Below, one piece after another: positions 33,902 through 42,209 of a DNA stretch of 64,000 nt. Origin of the DNA: Mycobacterium sp. ACS4331 (lineage in GTDB: Bacteria > Actinomycetota > Actinomycetes > Mycobacteriales > Mycobacteriaceae); assembly GCF_001667265.1 (NCBI RefSeq), contig NZ_LZHW01000093.1, positions 54,000 to 117,999 on the forward strand, in the 5' to 3' direction. The position numbers and the translations under genes were made by a program. The number at the start of each line of letters is the position of its first letter. The first letter of the stretch is position 1. The notes below the pieces were generated by a model. That model searched no databases and was not told the DNA's origin. It saw only the letters and a list, made by a program, of their open reading frames with translations.

Positions 33902-35411
33902 CGCGCCCGTGGGTCTCCGTGATCGCGCGGACCACCTCGGCGGCACGGTGCACCACGCTTCGATCCAGTTCTGCGGGGTCGGATGATTGACGGCGCGACA
34001 ACCACAGAGTCGGATCGATCATGGTGTTGGACACCGACAGCGCGCGGGGCATGGGTGGCGGCTCGGGCGATGTGTTCGACTGATTGACCAGCACTGTGAC
34101 ACGTTCGTAGGCGTCCGGCGTGCGCCACAACCATGTCACGGCGTACCAGTGCTGTTCGGCGTCGCTGGTTGCGATGTCGGGATTGTTGTAGACGACCCGA
34201 GATCCGTTGGGGGCGCCCAGTTCCGGATCTGCCGGGCGATAGTTCAGCGGTTCTGTCGAGGGGTACCAGACGGCGTCGGTGTAGTCCCGCAGCCCGGCCA
34301 GATTGGGGCTGGTCATGACGTCCACCACGGCCGGCGGGTGCCCGTCGGGGGCGGGAGCGGTGTACCGGGTCAGCGATGCGTCGGGGCCCAGAAACCGGCT
34401 GATGAATGGAATGGGAGTCGGCTGGAACAACCCTGCGTTCGTCACCCAGTCAGTGGGTGCCGACGGCGGAGCTGCAGGTGGGCCCTGCAGAGGATGCGCG
34501 GCCAGCATCCCGAGCGCCCCGAGGGTGAGCAGCGCGATGGTTCGGGGCGAGCGGTGCAGGGGCGGGGGTGTGCTGCCCCCGACGTGCACGGGGTCGGCCG
34601 CGGGGCGCAGCGGGTAGAGGAGAGCGGCACACAGCACCGGCACCGCGCCCCCGGCGATGAGGACCAGGATCGTCAGACCGACCACCCCGTCGAGGGCCGT
34701 CGTGGTGATGGCGGCGAGCAGAAGGCAACCGACGGCAGCGACGAGGCGCCAGGGCAGCGCGATTCCGCGGCCGCACAAAAAGACTGCCGTCGCCCCCAGC
34801 GCCCCCGCGACCATCGCGGCGTCAGCGTCGGAACCGCCCAGATGCGCGACCGCGAGTTGGTAGGGCAGCGGTGTCAGGCAGCACAGCAGGAACGCCCCGG
34901 CCGCCCACGCCCGAAACACTCGTCGCGAACCCGCCACCACCACCGCGCAACAGGCGACCCAGAAGGCGACGCCCACCAGGTCGAGGTGCCACAGCGCGGC
35001 GACGGTTGGTCCGCGCTGGGTGAACAGGTGGATGCCCGCCAGGCCACCGACGCCGAGCAGTACGGCCAGGATCCAGTCTGACTCCGAGTCCCCGACACCG
35101 TCATTGCAGGATCGATAACTGCTGACGATGAGGAGGATGAGCACCGGAACGGACAGCAGATACGCGTTGCGCGATCCGTCCAGCACGTCGGCCACCAGGT
35201 CGGCGAAGACGAACATGTAACCGACGCCGGTCAGTGCCACGATCGCGGCGACCTGTGGCCAGAAGCTGTCTGAACGCCGTGCCGCCGTGGCGGGCGCGGG
35301 CGATTCCGCGTGTGCGCCGCCGCCGCGGTGGTCAAGTTTGTTGCTGTCGCTAAAGAGTTCGTTGCCAGGGACCTGCGATGGAGCGCCATTCATATTTGCT
35401 GAAACTGTCAT
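33894..35411 (-). CDS. Large membrane protein, exosortase-like core with outer C-terminal domain
   Basis: 505 aa. Residues 1-45 are a disordered cytoplasmic tail. About nine helices follow (50-310), then an extracytoplasmic domain of about 190 residues with conserved W and Y residues (DAVWYPSTEPLNY, HWYAVTWLW). The helix region loosely recalls exosortases (FLLCCLTPLPYQLAVAHLG; GRGIALPWR), and the C-terminal domain is in the place of EpsI, but I cannot identify a full Cys-Arg-His catalytic set. It opens the glycan operon and overlaps the GT2 gene by 8 bases. AAGGA precedes the ATG by 7 bases. It could serve processing, export or acceptor functions. Call is tentative. Confidence 0.7.
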   Translation of the reverse strand: MTVSANMNGAPSQVPGNELFSDSNKLDHRGGGAHAESPAPATAARRSDSFWPQVAAIVALTGVGYMFVFADLVADVLDGSRNAYLLSVPVLILLIVSSYRSCNDGVGDSESDWILAVLLGVGGLAGIHLFTQRGPTVAALWHLDLVGVAFWVACCAVVVAGSRRVFRAWAAGAFLLCCLTPLPYQLAVAHLGGSDADAAMVAGALGATAVFLCGRGIALPWRLVAAVGCLLLAAITTTALDGVVGLTILVLIAGGAVPVLCAALLYPLRPAADPVHVGGSTPPPLHRSPRTIALLTLGALGMLAAHPLQGPPAAPPSAPTDWVTNAGLFQPTPIPFISRFLGPDASLTRYTAPAPDGHPPAVVDVMTSPNLAGLRDYTDAVWYPSTEPLNYRPADPELGAPNGSRVVYNNPDIATSDAEQHWYAVTWLWRTPDAYERVTVLVNQSNTSPEPPPMPRALSVSNTMIDPTLWLSRRQSSDPAELDRSVVHRAAEVVRAITETHGRDG

Positions 35412-35474
35412 GTCTCATCCTTTGTCGCAGCGCCGCGGACGGACCATGAGAACATAACCGCAGTTGAAAGGCCT

Positions 35475-35490
35475 AGTGACAAATGTCCCA
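35475..35490. promoter_or_regulatory. CRP-like dyad between the glycan operon and pta
   Basis: AGTGA-CAAATG-TCCCA resembles the mycobacterial CRP consensus TGTGA-N6-TCACA at eight of ten positions. It lies in the 248-base divergent gap (35412-35659), about 65 bases upstream of the glycan operon start. A TATACA box at 35539-35544 is a possible -10 element towards pta. Both are inferred by eye and weak; the rest of the gap holds nothing else I can name. Confidence 0.3.
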
Positions 35491-35659
35491 AATGACGCAT
35501 TCTTTCCTGTGAGTTTCGCCACAATCACGTTGTAGCGTTATACATTTGAGACCGCGCCGCCGATAAAGGATTTGCTGAAATTGCACTAACGCAAGCGTGT
35601 GGGTGTCGGGGTCGGTGGCTGCCGCATAAGCGGGGTGCTTCCCGTGCAAGGCTGGAGAC

Positions 35660-37735
35660 ATGGTGGACAACGGCCGCGCCTCCGGCATCTACATCGCGTC
35701 GCCGGAAGGTGACACCGGTAAGTCGACGATTGCCCTCGGCATTCTGCGCCGGCTGGCCGCGACCGCGCCCCGCGTGGGGGTGTTCCGGCCCATCACCCGA
35801 CTCGGCGAGGACCGGGACTACATTCTCGAACTCCTCCTCGATCAGACCACCGCGGGACTGAGCTACGAGCAGTGCGTGGGCGTGAGCTATCAGCAGTTGC
35901 ATGAGGACACCGACGCCGCGATGGTCACGATCGTCGACCGCTATCACGCCGTGGCGGATCGCTGCGATGTCGTGGTGATCGTGGGGAGCGACTACACCGA
36001 TATCGCGAGTCCGTCCGAACTGTCGGTCAATGCGAGGATCGCGGCCAATCTGGGTGCGCCGCTGGTGCTCGCGGTGCACGCGAGGGAACGCACGCCCGAC
36101 GACGTCGCGCAGTTGGTCGGACTCTGTCTCGACGAGATCTCCGGTCAGCATGCGTACACCGCGGCCATCGTCGCCAACCGCTGTGACCCGGACCAGCTGA
36201 CCGCGGTGGCCGAGGCGCTCGGCAGATTCGGGCTGAAGTCCTACGTCCTGCCGGAGGATCCGCTGCTGGTCGCGCCCTCTGTCGGCGAGTTGCGCGAGGC
36301 CGTGGGCGGCACGCTGATCAAGGGCGACGAGGCACTGCTCGGACGTGAGGCGATGGCCGTCCTGGTGGCGGGCATGACCGCCGAGCACGTGCTGGAGCGG
36401 CTGCGCGAGGGGATGGCCGTGATCACCCCCGGGGATCGGTCCGACGTCGTGCTGGCCGTCATGAGCGCGCATGCGGCCGAGGGGTTCCCGTCGTTGTCCA
36501 CTGTGATCCTCAACGGAGGCCTGCCGCTGCACCCGTCGATAGCGGCCCTGGTCGACGGCCTCGGCCTGCGCCTTCCCATCATCGCGACGGACCTGGGCAC
36601 CTTCCACACCGCGAGCGCGGTGGCCGGCACGCGGGGGCGTGTCACGGTGACGTCGCAGCGCAAGATCGACACCGCCATCGAACTCATGGAACAGCATGTG
36701 AACCTCGATGACCTGCTCACAGTGCTGTCGATCCCTATTCCGACGGTCACCACGCCGCAGATGTTCACCTATGAGCTTCTGGACCGAGCGCGGTCTTTAC
36801 GCAGGCGGATCGTGCTGCCGGAGGGGGAGGACGACCGCATCCTGGCGGCAGCGGGCCGACTGCTGCAGCGTGGCGTCGCCGATCTGACGATACTCGGCGA
36901 CGAGGCCCAGATCCGTTCCCGGGCAGCGGAACTCGGTGTCGACCTGTCGTCGGCCACCCTCATCAATCCGAAGACCAGCCAGTACTGCGATCAGTTCGCG
37001 CAGCAGTACGCCGAACTGCGCAGGCACAAGGGTGTCACGGTCGACCACGCTCGCGAGATCATCCACGATGTGTCGTACTTCGGCACCATGCTGGTGTACA
37101 ACGATCTCGTCGACGGCATGGTGTCGGGCGCCGCGCACACCACGGCGCACACCGTGCGCCCCGCGTTCGAGATCATCAAGACGCAACCCGATGTCTCGAC
37201 GGTGTCGAGCATCTTTCTGATGTGCCTGGCGGACCGCGTGCTGGCCTACGGGGACTGTGCGATCGTGCCCGACCCCACGGCCGAGCAGCTGGCCGACATC
37301 GCGATCAGCTCCGCGCGCACCGCGGCCCAGTTCGGCATCGATCCCCGAGTGGCGATGCTGTCCTATTCGACCGGCAGTTCCGGCACCGGCGCGGACGTCG
37401 ACAAGGTCCGCACCGCAACCGAACTGGTGCGCCAGCGCGCTCCCGAACTGTTGGTGGAGGGGCCCATTCAATACGATGCGGCCGTCGAACCGTCCGTCGC
37501 GGTCACCAAGATGCCGGACTCGCCCGTCGCCGGGCGCGCCACGGTGCTGATCTTCCCGGACCTCAACACCGGCAACAACACCTACAAGGCTGTGCAGCGC
37601 AGTGCCGGGGCGATCGCGATCGGTCCGGTGCTGCAGGGCCTGAACAAACCGGTCAACGACCTGTCCCGCGGTGCGCTGGTCGAGGACATCGTCAACACCG
37701 TGGCGATCACGGCGATCCAGGCGCAGAGGAGCTGA
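35660..37735 (+). CDS. pta: Phosphate acetyltransferase (long form)
   Basis: 691 aa, matching M. tuberculosis Pta (690 aa). Three parts: an N-terminal BioD-like P-loop domain (SPEGDTGKSTIA, residues 11-22), a central DRTGG domain, and a C-terminal catalytic PTA domain with LPEGEDDRIL, VSGAAHTTAHT and MLSYSTGSSGTG. It interconverts acetyl-CoA and acetyl phosphate. ackA follows after 3 bases, giving the usual acetate activation/overflow pair. Divergent from the glycan operon. Confidence 0.97.
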   Translation: MVDNGRASGIYIASPEGDTGKSTIALGILRRLAATAPRVGVFRPITRLGEDRDYILELLLDQTTAGLSYEQCVGVSYQQLHEDTDAAMVTIVDRYHAVADRCDVVVIVGSDYTDIASPSELSVNARIAANLGAPLVLAVHARERTPDDVAQLVGLCLDEISGQHAYTAAIVANRCDPDQLTAVAEALGRFGLKSYVLPEDPLLVAPSVGELREAVGGTLIKGDEALLGREAMAVLVAGMTAEHVLERLREGMAVITPGDRSDVVLAVMSAHAAEGFPSLSTVILNGGLPLHPSIAALVDGLGLRLPIIATDLGTFHTASAVAGTRGRVTVTSQRKIDTAIELMEQHVNLDDLLTVLSIPIPTVTTPQMFTYELLDRARSLRRRIVLPEGEDDRILAAAGRLLQRGVADLTILGDEAQIRSRAAELGVDLSSATLINPKTSQYCDQFAQQYAELRRHKGVTVDHAREIIHDVSYFGTMLVYNDLVDGMVSGAAHTTAHTVRPAFEIIKTQPDVSTVSSIFLMCLADRVLAYGDCAIVPDPTAEQLADIAISSARTAAQFGIDPRVAMLSYSTGSSGTGADVDKVRTATELVRQRAPELLVEGPIQYDAAVEPSVAVTKMPDSPVAGRATVLIFPDLNTGNNTYKAVQRSAGAIAIGPVLQGLNKPVNDLSRGALVEDIVNTVAITAIQAQRS

Positions 37736-37738
37736 GCA

Positions 37739-38959
37739 GTGCAGCGAACGGTTCTGGTGTTGAACTCTGGCTCCTCGTCGGTGAAATACAGCCTTGTACA
37801 ACCGGAATCGGGTGTGTCAGTGGCCGACGGGATCATCGAGCGGATCGGTGACGACCACTCGCTGGCGCGCCTGGAGTTCGGCGGTCTCAAGGTCGAGCGG
37901 GAACGGTCGGTGGCCGATCACGACGCCGCGCTGCGCCTGACATTCGATCTGTTCGCCGAGGTCGGCGGCCACCTCGAAACCCTCGGACTGGTCGCGGTCG
38001 GGCATCGGGTGGTCCACGGCGGACGGGACCTCTACCGCCCCACCCTGATCGATGACGCGTTCGTGGCCAAGATCGACGCGCTGTCCGCGCTTGCGCCGCT
38101 GCACAATCCGCCCGCGGTGCTGGGCATCGAGGTGGCGCGCAGAATCCTGCCCGACGTGCCGCACGTCGCGGTCTTCGACACGGCGTTCTTCCACGACCTG
38201 CCCGAGGTCGCGGCGACGTACGCGATCGATCGAGAGGTCGCGCGGCAGTGGCAGATCCGCCGATACGGCTTCCACGGAACCTCCCACGAGTACGTGAGCC
38301 AGCAGGCCGCGAAGTTCCTTGACGTCCCGCTGTCCGCCCTCAACCAGATCGTGCTTCATCTGGGCAACGGGGCATCGGCCTCGGCGATCGCGGGGGGCCG
38401 CCCGGTGGACACCTCGATGGGGCTGACACCCATGGAGGGGTTGGTGATGGGCACCCGCAGCGGTGACGTCGACCCGGGGCTGGTGTTCTACCTGGCCCGC
38501 ACGGCGAAGATGCCGGTCTCGGAGATCGAGTCGATGCTGAATCGGCGCTCCGGAGTGCGAGGTCTGTCCGGGGACAACGATTTCCGCGAACTGCACAAGG
38601 CCATCGAGGCCGGATCCGCCGACGCGCGATTGGCCTACGAGGTCTACATCCACCGCCTGCGCAAGTACATCGGGGCCTATCTGGCCGTCCTGGGCGACAC
38701 CCACGCGATCACGTTCACCGCCGGCGTCGGTGAGAACGACGCCCAGGTGCGACGTGACGCCCTGACCGGCCTGGCACCGCTCGGGGTGGAGATCGACGAG
38801 CATCTCAACGAGAGTCCGGCGCGCGGTGCGCGGGTGATCTCGGCGGAGAACTCGCCGACCAAGGTGCTGGTGATCCCGACCGACGAGGAGTTGGCCATCG
38901 CGCGGGCGTGTGCCGCGGTGGTGGATCCGGGGGATTCGGGGGATTCGGCCGACCAGTGA
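37739..38959 (+). CDS. ackA: Acetate kinase
   Basis: 406 aa. It interconverts acetyl phosphate and ADP with acetate and ATP. Family signatures: VLVLNSGSSSVKYSL at the N-terminus (signature 1), HRVVHGG, FDTAFFHDLP, YGFHGTSHEYVS (signature 2), HLGNGASASAI and FTAGVGEND. The GTG start lies 3 bases after the pta stop codon. The protein is slightly longer than Rv0409 (385 aa), with a short acidic C-terminal tail encoded by a small duplicated GGGGATTCG motif. It converges on pknG. Confidence 0.97.
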   Translation: MQRTVLVLNSGSSSVKYSLVQPESGVSVADGIIERIGDDHSLARLEFGGLKVERERSVADHDAALRLTFDLFAEVGGHLETLGLVAVGHRVVHGGRDLYRPTLIDDAFVAKIDALSALAPLHNPPAVLGIEVARRILPDVPHVAVFDTAFFHDLPEVAATYAIDREVARQWQIRRYGFHGTSHEYVSQQAAKFLDVPLSALNQIVLHLGNGASASAIAGGRPVDTSMGLTPMEGLVMGTRSGDVDPGLVFYLARTAKMPVSEIESMLNRRSGVRGLSGDNDFRELHKAIEAGSADARLAYEVYIHRLRKYIGAYLAVLGDTHAITFTAGVGENDAQVRRDALTGLAPLGVEIDEHLNESPARGARVISAENSPTKVLVIPTDEELAIARACAAVVDPGDSGDSADQ

Positions 38960-38981
38960 CGCCGCTGCTGCTCGCGGAAGA

Positions 38982-41228
38982 TCAGAAGGTGCTCATCGGG
39001 CGGACCGTATTGGCCATGTCCACCAGCGCATACCGATGCTCGCGCGTGGGCGCCTGACGTGCCAGCGCCCGCAGGCTCGCCTCAACGCCCAACTGCAGAC
39101 CGTGCTGGGTGAACGGGAAGCCCAGGATGTGGTTGGTGCTGGCCTCGTTGTCGGCGATCCAGTCCAACGCGGTGCCCAACACGAGCGCGCGGATCTGCAG
39201 CACGCGGGGTTCGGATTCGGGCAGCACCTCGACGCGACGCGCGGCATCCCGGATCTGCTGTTCGGTGGCCTCGCTGATCGACCGTCCCGACAACAGCGTC
39301 ACCGCGCTGGTGAGTCGCGCAGTGGTGAAATGCCGCGACGTCGGCGGCACCTGATCGAGCGTCTTGACCGCGGCCTCGCGTTCGCCCTCGGCCGACTGCG
39401 CACGGGCCAGGCCGAAGCCCGCGGACACGACGCCGTTGTCGGTGTTCCACACGGTCTTGTAGAACTTGGCCTCGTCGGTGTTGCGGGCCAGTTCGGCGGT
39501 CGCCGCCAGCGCCAGCTTGGGCGCGATCTCGCCCGGCAGCATGTCCAGCACCTCAGTGAAATGCTTTGTCGCCGAGTCATAGTCGGCCGTCAGAAGTTCT
39601 GAGACGGCGCGGAACCAGACCAGCCGCCAGCGCCAGCCGACCCGCTCGGCCAGGTCGTCGAGCTTGCGGGTGGCCTTGGCGACATCGCCGAGGTCCAGCA
39701 GCGCCCGGACCTCCATCAGCGGCAGTTCCACCGAGTCGGCGAGGTCGATGCCGTCGGAGTCCAGCGTGCCGTGGCGTGCCGCGCGCAGCGAGTCCAGGGT
39801 CTGCACGGGCTGGGACAGCAGCGTCGCGCTGAGCACCGTGGCCCCGACATCGGTGGGGTCGACGAGCGGCACCGGCAGGGCCGTGACGATCTCGGCCGCC
39901 GTCAGCTTCTCCGAATGCGGCTTGCCGTCGAGGTACACATCGGTGTGGGCGACCAGCAGATCCACCCCGAACGTCGCCCGCGACGGACTGAACACCGTCG
40001 ACAGACCGGGACGCGGCACGCCCGTGTCGTTGGCCACCACCTCCCGCAGCACGCCGAGCAGCTGTGCCGACATCTCCTCGGTGGTGGCGAACCGCCGGCG
40101 CGGGTCGGGATCGATCGCGCGGCGCAGGAGGCGGGCGAAGCTGTCGTAGCGGGTCAGCACCGGATCGTCGTCGGGAAGGCCGTCGACGTAGCGGCCGTTC
40201 TTGGTGCGCAGTCTGCACGTCAGCGCGGCCAGGGTTCGGCCCACGGTGTAGATGTCGGTCTGCACTGTGGGGCCGGTGCGCACGATCTCGGGCGCCTGAT
40301 AACCGGGCGTGCCGTAGAGGTATCCGAACGAGTTGATCCGCGAGACCGCGCCGAGGTCGATCAGCTTGAGCTGTTCCTCGGTCAGCATGATGTTCTCGGG
40401 CTTGAGGTCGTTGTAGCACAGGCCGATCGAGTGCAGATAGCCCAGCGCGGGCAGGATCTCGAGCATGTAGGCGATGGCCTGGGCGACCGGCAGTCGCTCC
40501 CGGCTGCTCTGCTTCAGCGAGGTCCCGCCGACGTACTCCATGACGATGTAGCCGACCGGGTCGCCGTGGTTGTCGGGGTGCTCGACGAAGTTGAAGATCT
40601 TGACGATCGACGGGTGCGCGACCTCGGCCAGGAACTGCCGTTCGGCCATCGCGATGGCCTGGGCCTCGGCGTCACCGGAATGCACCAGACCCTTGAGGAC
40701 CACGGGTCGTTCGTTGACGTTGTGGTCCACCGCCAGGTACACCCAGCCCAGACCGCCGTGCGCGACACAGCCCTTGATCTCGTACTGGTCGGCGACCATG
40801 TCGCCCGGACCCAGTTGCGGCAGAAACGAATACGCGCTGCCGCAGTACGGGCACCAGCCCTCGGACAGGGCTTCGCCGTCCGCGCTGGACCGGCCCACCG
40901 GCTTACCGCAGTTCCAGCAGAACCGCTTGGACTCGGCGACCACCGGATTGCTCATCAGCGCTGCCAGTGGGTCGATCTCCGGCACGCGCGGGATCTCGAC
41001 GAGTCCGCCACCGAGGCGCCTGGTGGGGGCGATCGTGCGGGTGATCGCCGTCGGGTGGTCCTGCGGTTCGGTGCCCGTGGTGGAGAAGTCGTCGTCATCG
41101 TCGAAGTTGGGCCGGAAGATCGCCTGTGTGGCCATCGGGCGCATGGTCGAGGTCGAGTCGAACTCGACTTCGGCGGGCTGGGTGCCCGGCCCCTCGTCGA
41201 TCGGTTCAGCCGTGTCGTCGTCGGTCAT
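38982..41228 (-). CDS. pknG: Serine/threonine protein kinase G
   Basis: 748 aa (M. tuberculosis PknG 750 aa). I choose the ATG at 41228, which has GGGGGTGG upstream. In order: an acidic disordered N-terminus with the autophosphorylation region; a rubredoxin-like metal site (C104-W-N-C107 and C126-P-Y-C129); a kinase domain with catalytic lysine in VVLKGLVHSGDAE (K179), YNDLKPENIM and the DLG in place of DFG (LIDLGAVSR); and a C-terminal TPR domain. PknG is soluble, phosphorylates GarA/OdhI and so controls 2-oxoglutarate and glutamate metabolism. It lies downstream of glnX-glnH, the membrane sensors that feed it aspartate/glutamate signals. Confidence 0.98.
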   Translation of the reverse strand: MTDDDTAEPIDEGPGTQPAEVEFDSTSTMRPMATQAIFRPNFDDDDDFSTTGTEPQDHPTAITRTIAPTRRLGGGLVEIPRVPEIDPLAALMSNPVVAESKRFCWNCGKPVGRSSADGEALSEGWCPYCGSAYSFLPQLGPGDMVADQYEIKGCVAHGGLGWVYLAVDHNVNERPVVLKGLVHSGDAEAQAIAMAERQFLAEVAHPSIVKIFNFVEHPDNHGDPVGYIVMEYVGGTSLKQSSRERLPVAQAIAYMLEILPALGYLHSIGLCYNDLKPENIMLTEEQLKLIDLGAVSRINSFGYLYGTPGYQAPEIVRTGPTVQTDIYTVGRTLAALTCRLRTKNGRYVDGLPDDDPVLTRYDSFARLLRRAIDPDPRRRFATTEEMSAQLLGVLREVVANDTGVPRPGLSTVFSPSRATFGVDLLVAHTDVYLDGKPHSEKLTAAEIVTALPVPLVDPTDVGATVLSATLLSQPVQTLDSLRAARHGTLDSDGIDLADSVELPLMEVRALLDLGDVAKATRKLDDLAERVGWRWRLVWFRAVSELLTADYDSATKHFTEVLDMLPGEIAPKLALAATAELARNTDEAKFYKTVWNTDNGVVSAGFGLARAQSAEGEREAAVKTLDQVPPTSRHFTTARLTSAVTLLSGRSISEATEQQIRDAARRVEVLPESEPRVLQIRALVLGTALDWIADNEASTNHILGFPFTQHGLQLGVEASLRALARQAPTREHRYALVDMANTVRPMSTF

Positions 41229-41237
41229 GTCCACCCC

Positions 41238-42209
41238 CTAGTCCAGGTACCGGGCGGTCGGGGGAGCGGGAACCGGACCGAGGACGCTCAACCATTTGCG
41301 GTACAGCGTGGTCCACGTGCCGTCCCGCCGGATCCGGTCCAGCGTCCCGTTGACGAACCGGACCAGTGGCGTGTTCTCGAGGTTGATGCCGATGCCGTAG
41401 GGCTCCTGGGCCATGCTCGGGCCGACGATGTGCAGGAAGGGATCCTGGGCGGCCAGGCCCGCCAGGATCGTGTCGTCGGTGCTGACGGCGTCGACCTGAC
41501 GCTGCTGGATGGCCACCAGGCAGTCGGCCCAGGTCACCACCGAGATGATGATCGGCGCCGGGGTGATCCGCTGGATCCGCTGCAGCGACGTGGTGCCCTC
41601 GACCGCGCACACCCGGCGCCCCGACAGGTCCGAGGCCTGACTGATCGCCGAGTCCCGTGGGACCAGGATGCGTTGGTAGGCGGTCAGATACACGGTCGAG
41701 AAGTTGACCTGCTGGCGGCGTTCACAGGTGATCGTCATGGTCTTCACCACGATGTCGACCTGGTTGTTGCGCAGGGCGTTGATGCGGTCGGCAGACGACA
41801 GGATCCGGTACTCGACCTGCGTCGGGGTGCCGAAGATGTCGCGCGCCACCTCGCCGGCGATGTCCACGTCGAACCCGGTGATCTCCCCGGTGATCGGATC
41901 TCGGAAGGAGAACAGGTTGGACCCGATGTCCAGACCGACGATCAGCCGGCCGCGGTTGCGGATGTTGGTGACCGCCTCCCGCGCATCGTCTCGGTTGGGG
42001 AACGGGCGCAGGCTGGCGGTGCGATCGCAGTCGTCGTCGGTGACCGGTGGCGGCGCGATCTCCGGGGCGAGTTCCTGCAGCCCTGCGGGAGTGGGCGGTG
42101 ACAGCGTCAACGTCGGGACCACGGCCTCCGGCGGCGCCTGCCCGCAGGCCGTGACACCGGTCAGCACGACCGCCGCCACGGCCGCGCACACATTGCGCCA
42201 GCGGTTCAT
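41238..42209 (-). CDS. glnH: Glutamine/amino-acid-binding lipoprotein GlnH
   Basis: 323 aa (Rv0411c 328 aa). The lipobox VTAC places the lipidated cysteine at residue 22. The remainder is a type-3 solute-binding protein: GRLIVGLDIGSNLFSFRDP, ITGFDVDIAGEVARDIF and VCAVEGTTSLQ are the family's typical segments. It has no ABC transporter partner here. In M. tuberculosis GlnH binds aspartate/glutamate and signals through GlnX to PknG. Its ATG overlaps the glnX stop codon by four bases, and pknG starts 9 bases after its end. Confidence 0.95.
   Translation of the reverse strand: MNRWRNVCAAVAAVVLTGVTACGQAPPEAVVPTLTLSPPTPAGLQELAPEIAPPPVTDDDCDRTASLRPFPNRDDAREAVTNIRNRGRLIVGLDIGSNLFSFRDPITGEITGFDVDIAGEVARDIFGTPTQVEYRILSSADRINALRNNQVDIVVKTMTITCERRQQVNFSTVYLTAYQRILVPRDSAISQASDLSGRRVCAVEGTTSLQRIQRITPAPIIISVVTWADCLVAIQQRQVDAVSTDDTILAGLAAQDPFLHIVGPSMAQEPYGIGINLENTPLVRFVNGTLDRIRRDGTWTTLYRKWLSVLGPVPAPPTARYLD

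Noticed and set aside
35473..35500. DosR-type box in the glycan operon/pta gap
   Set aside because: The GGGACT-type core is missing; a weak CRP-like dyad is the better description.
38926..38949. Duplicated GGGGATTCG at the end of ackA as a mobile-element mark
   Set aside because: Only two short in-frame copies; replication slippage explains them and no element borders them.
39771..42101. 776-codon open frame antisense to pknG and glnH
   Set aside because: It spans two well-identified genes on the opposite strand and has no recognisable motif.
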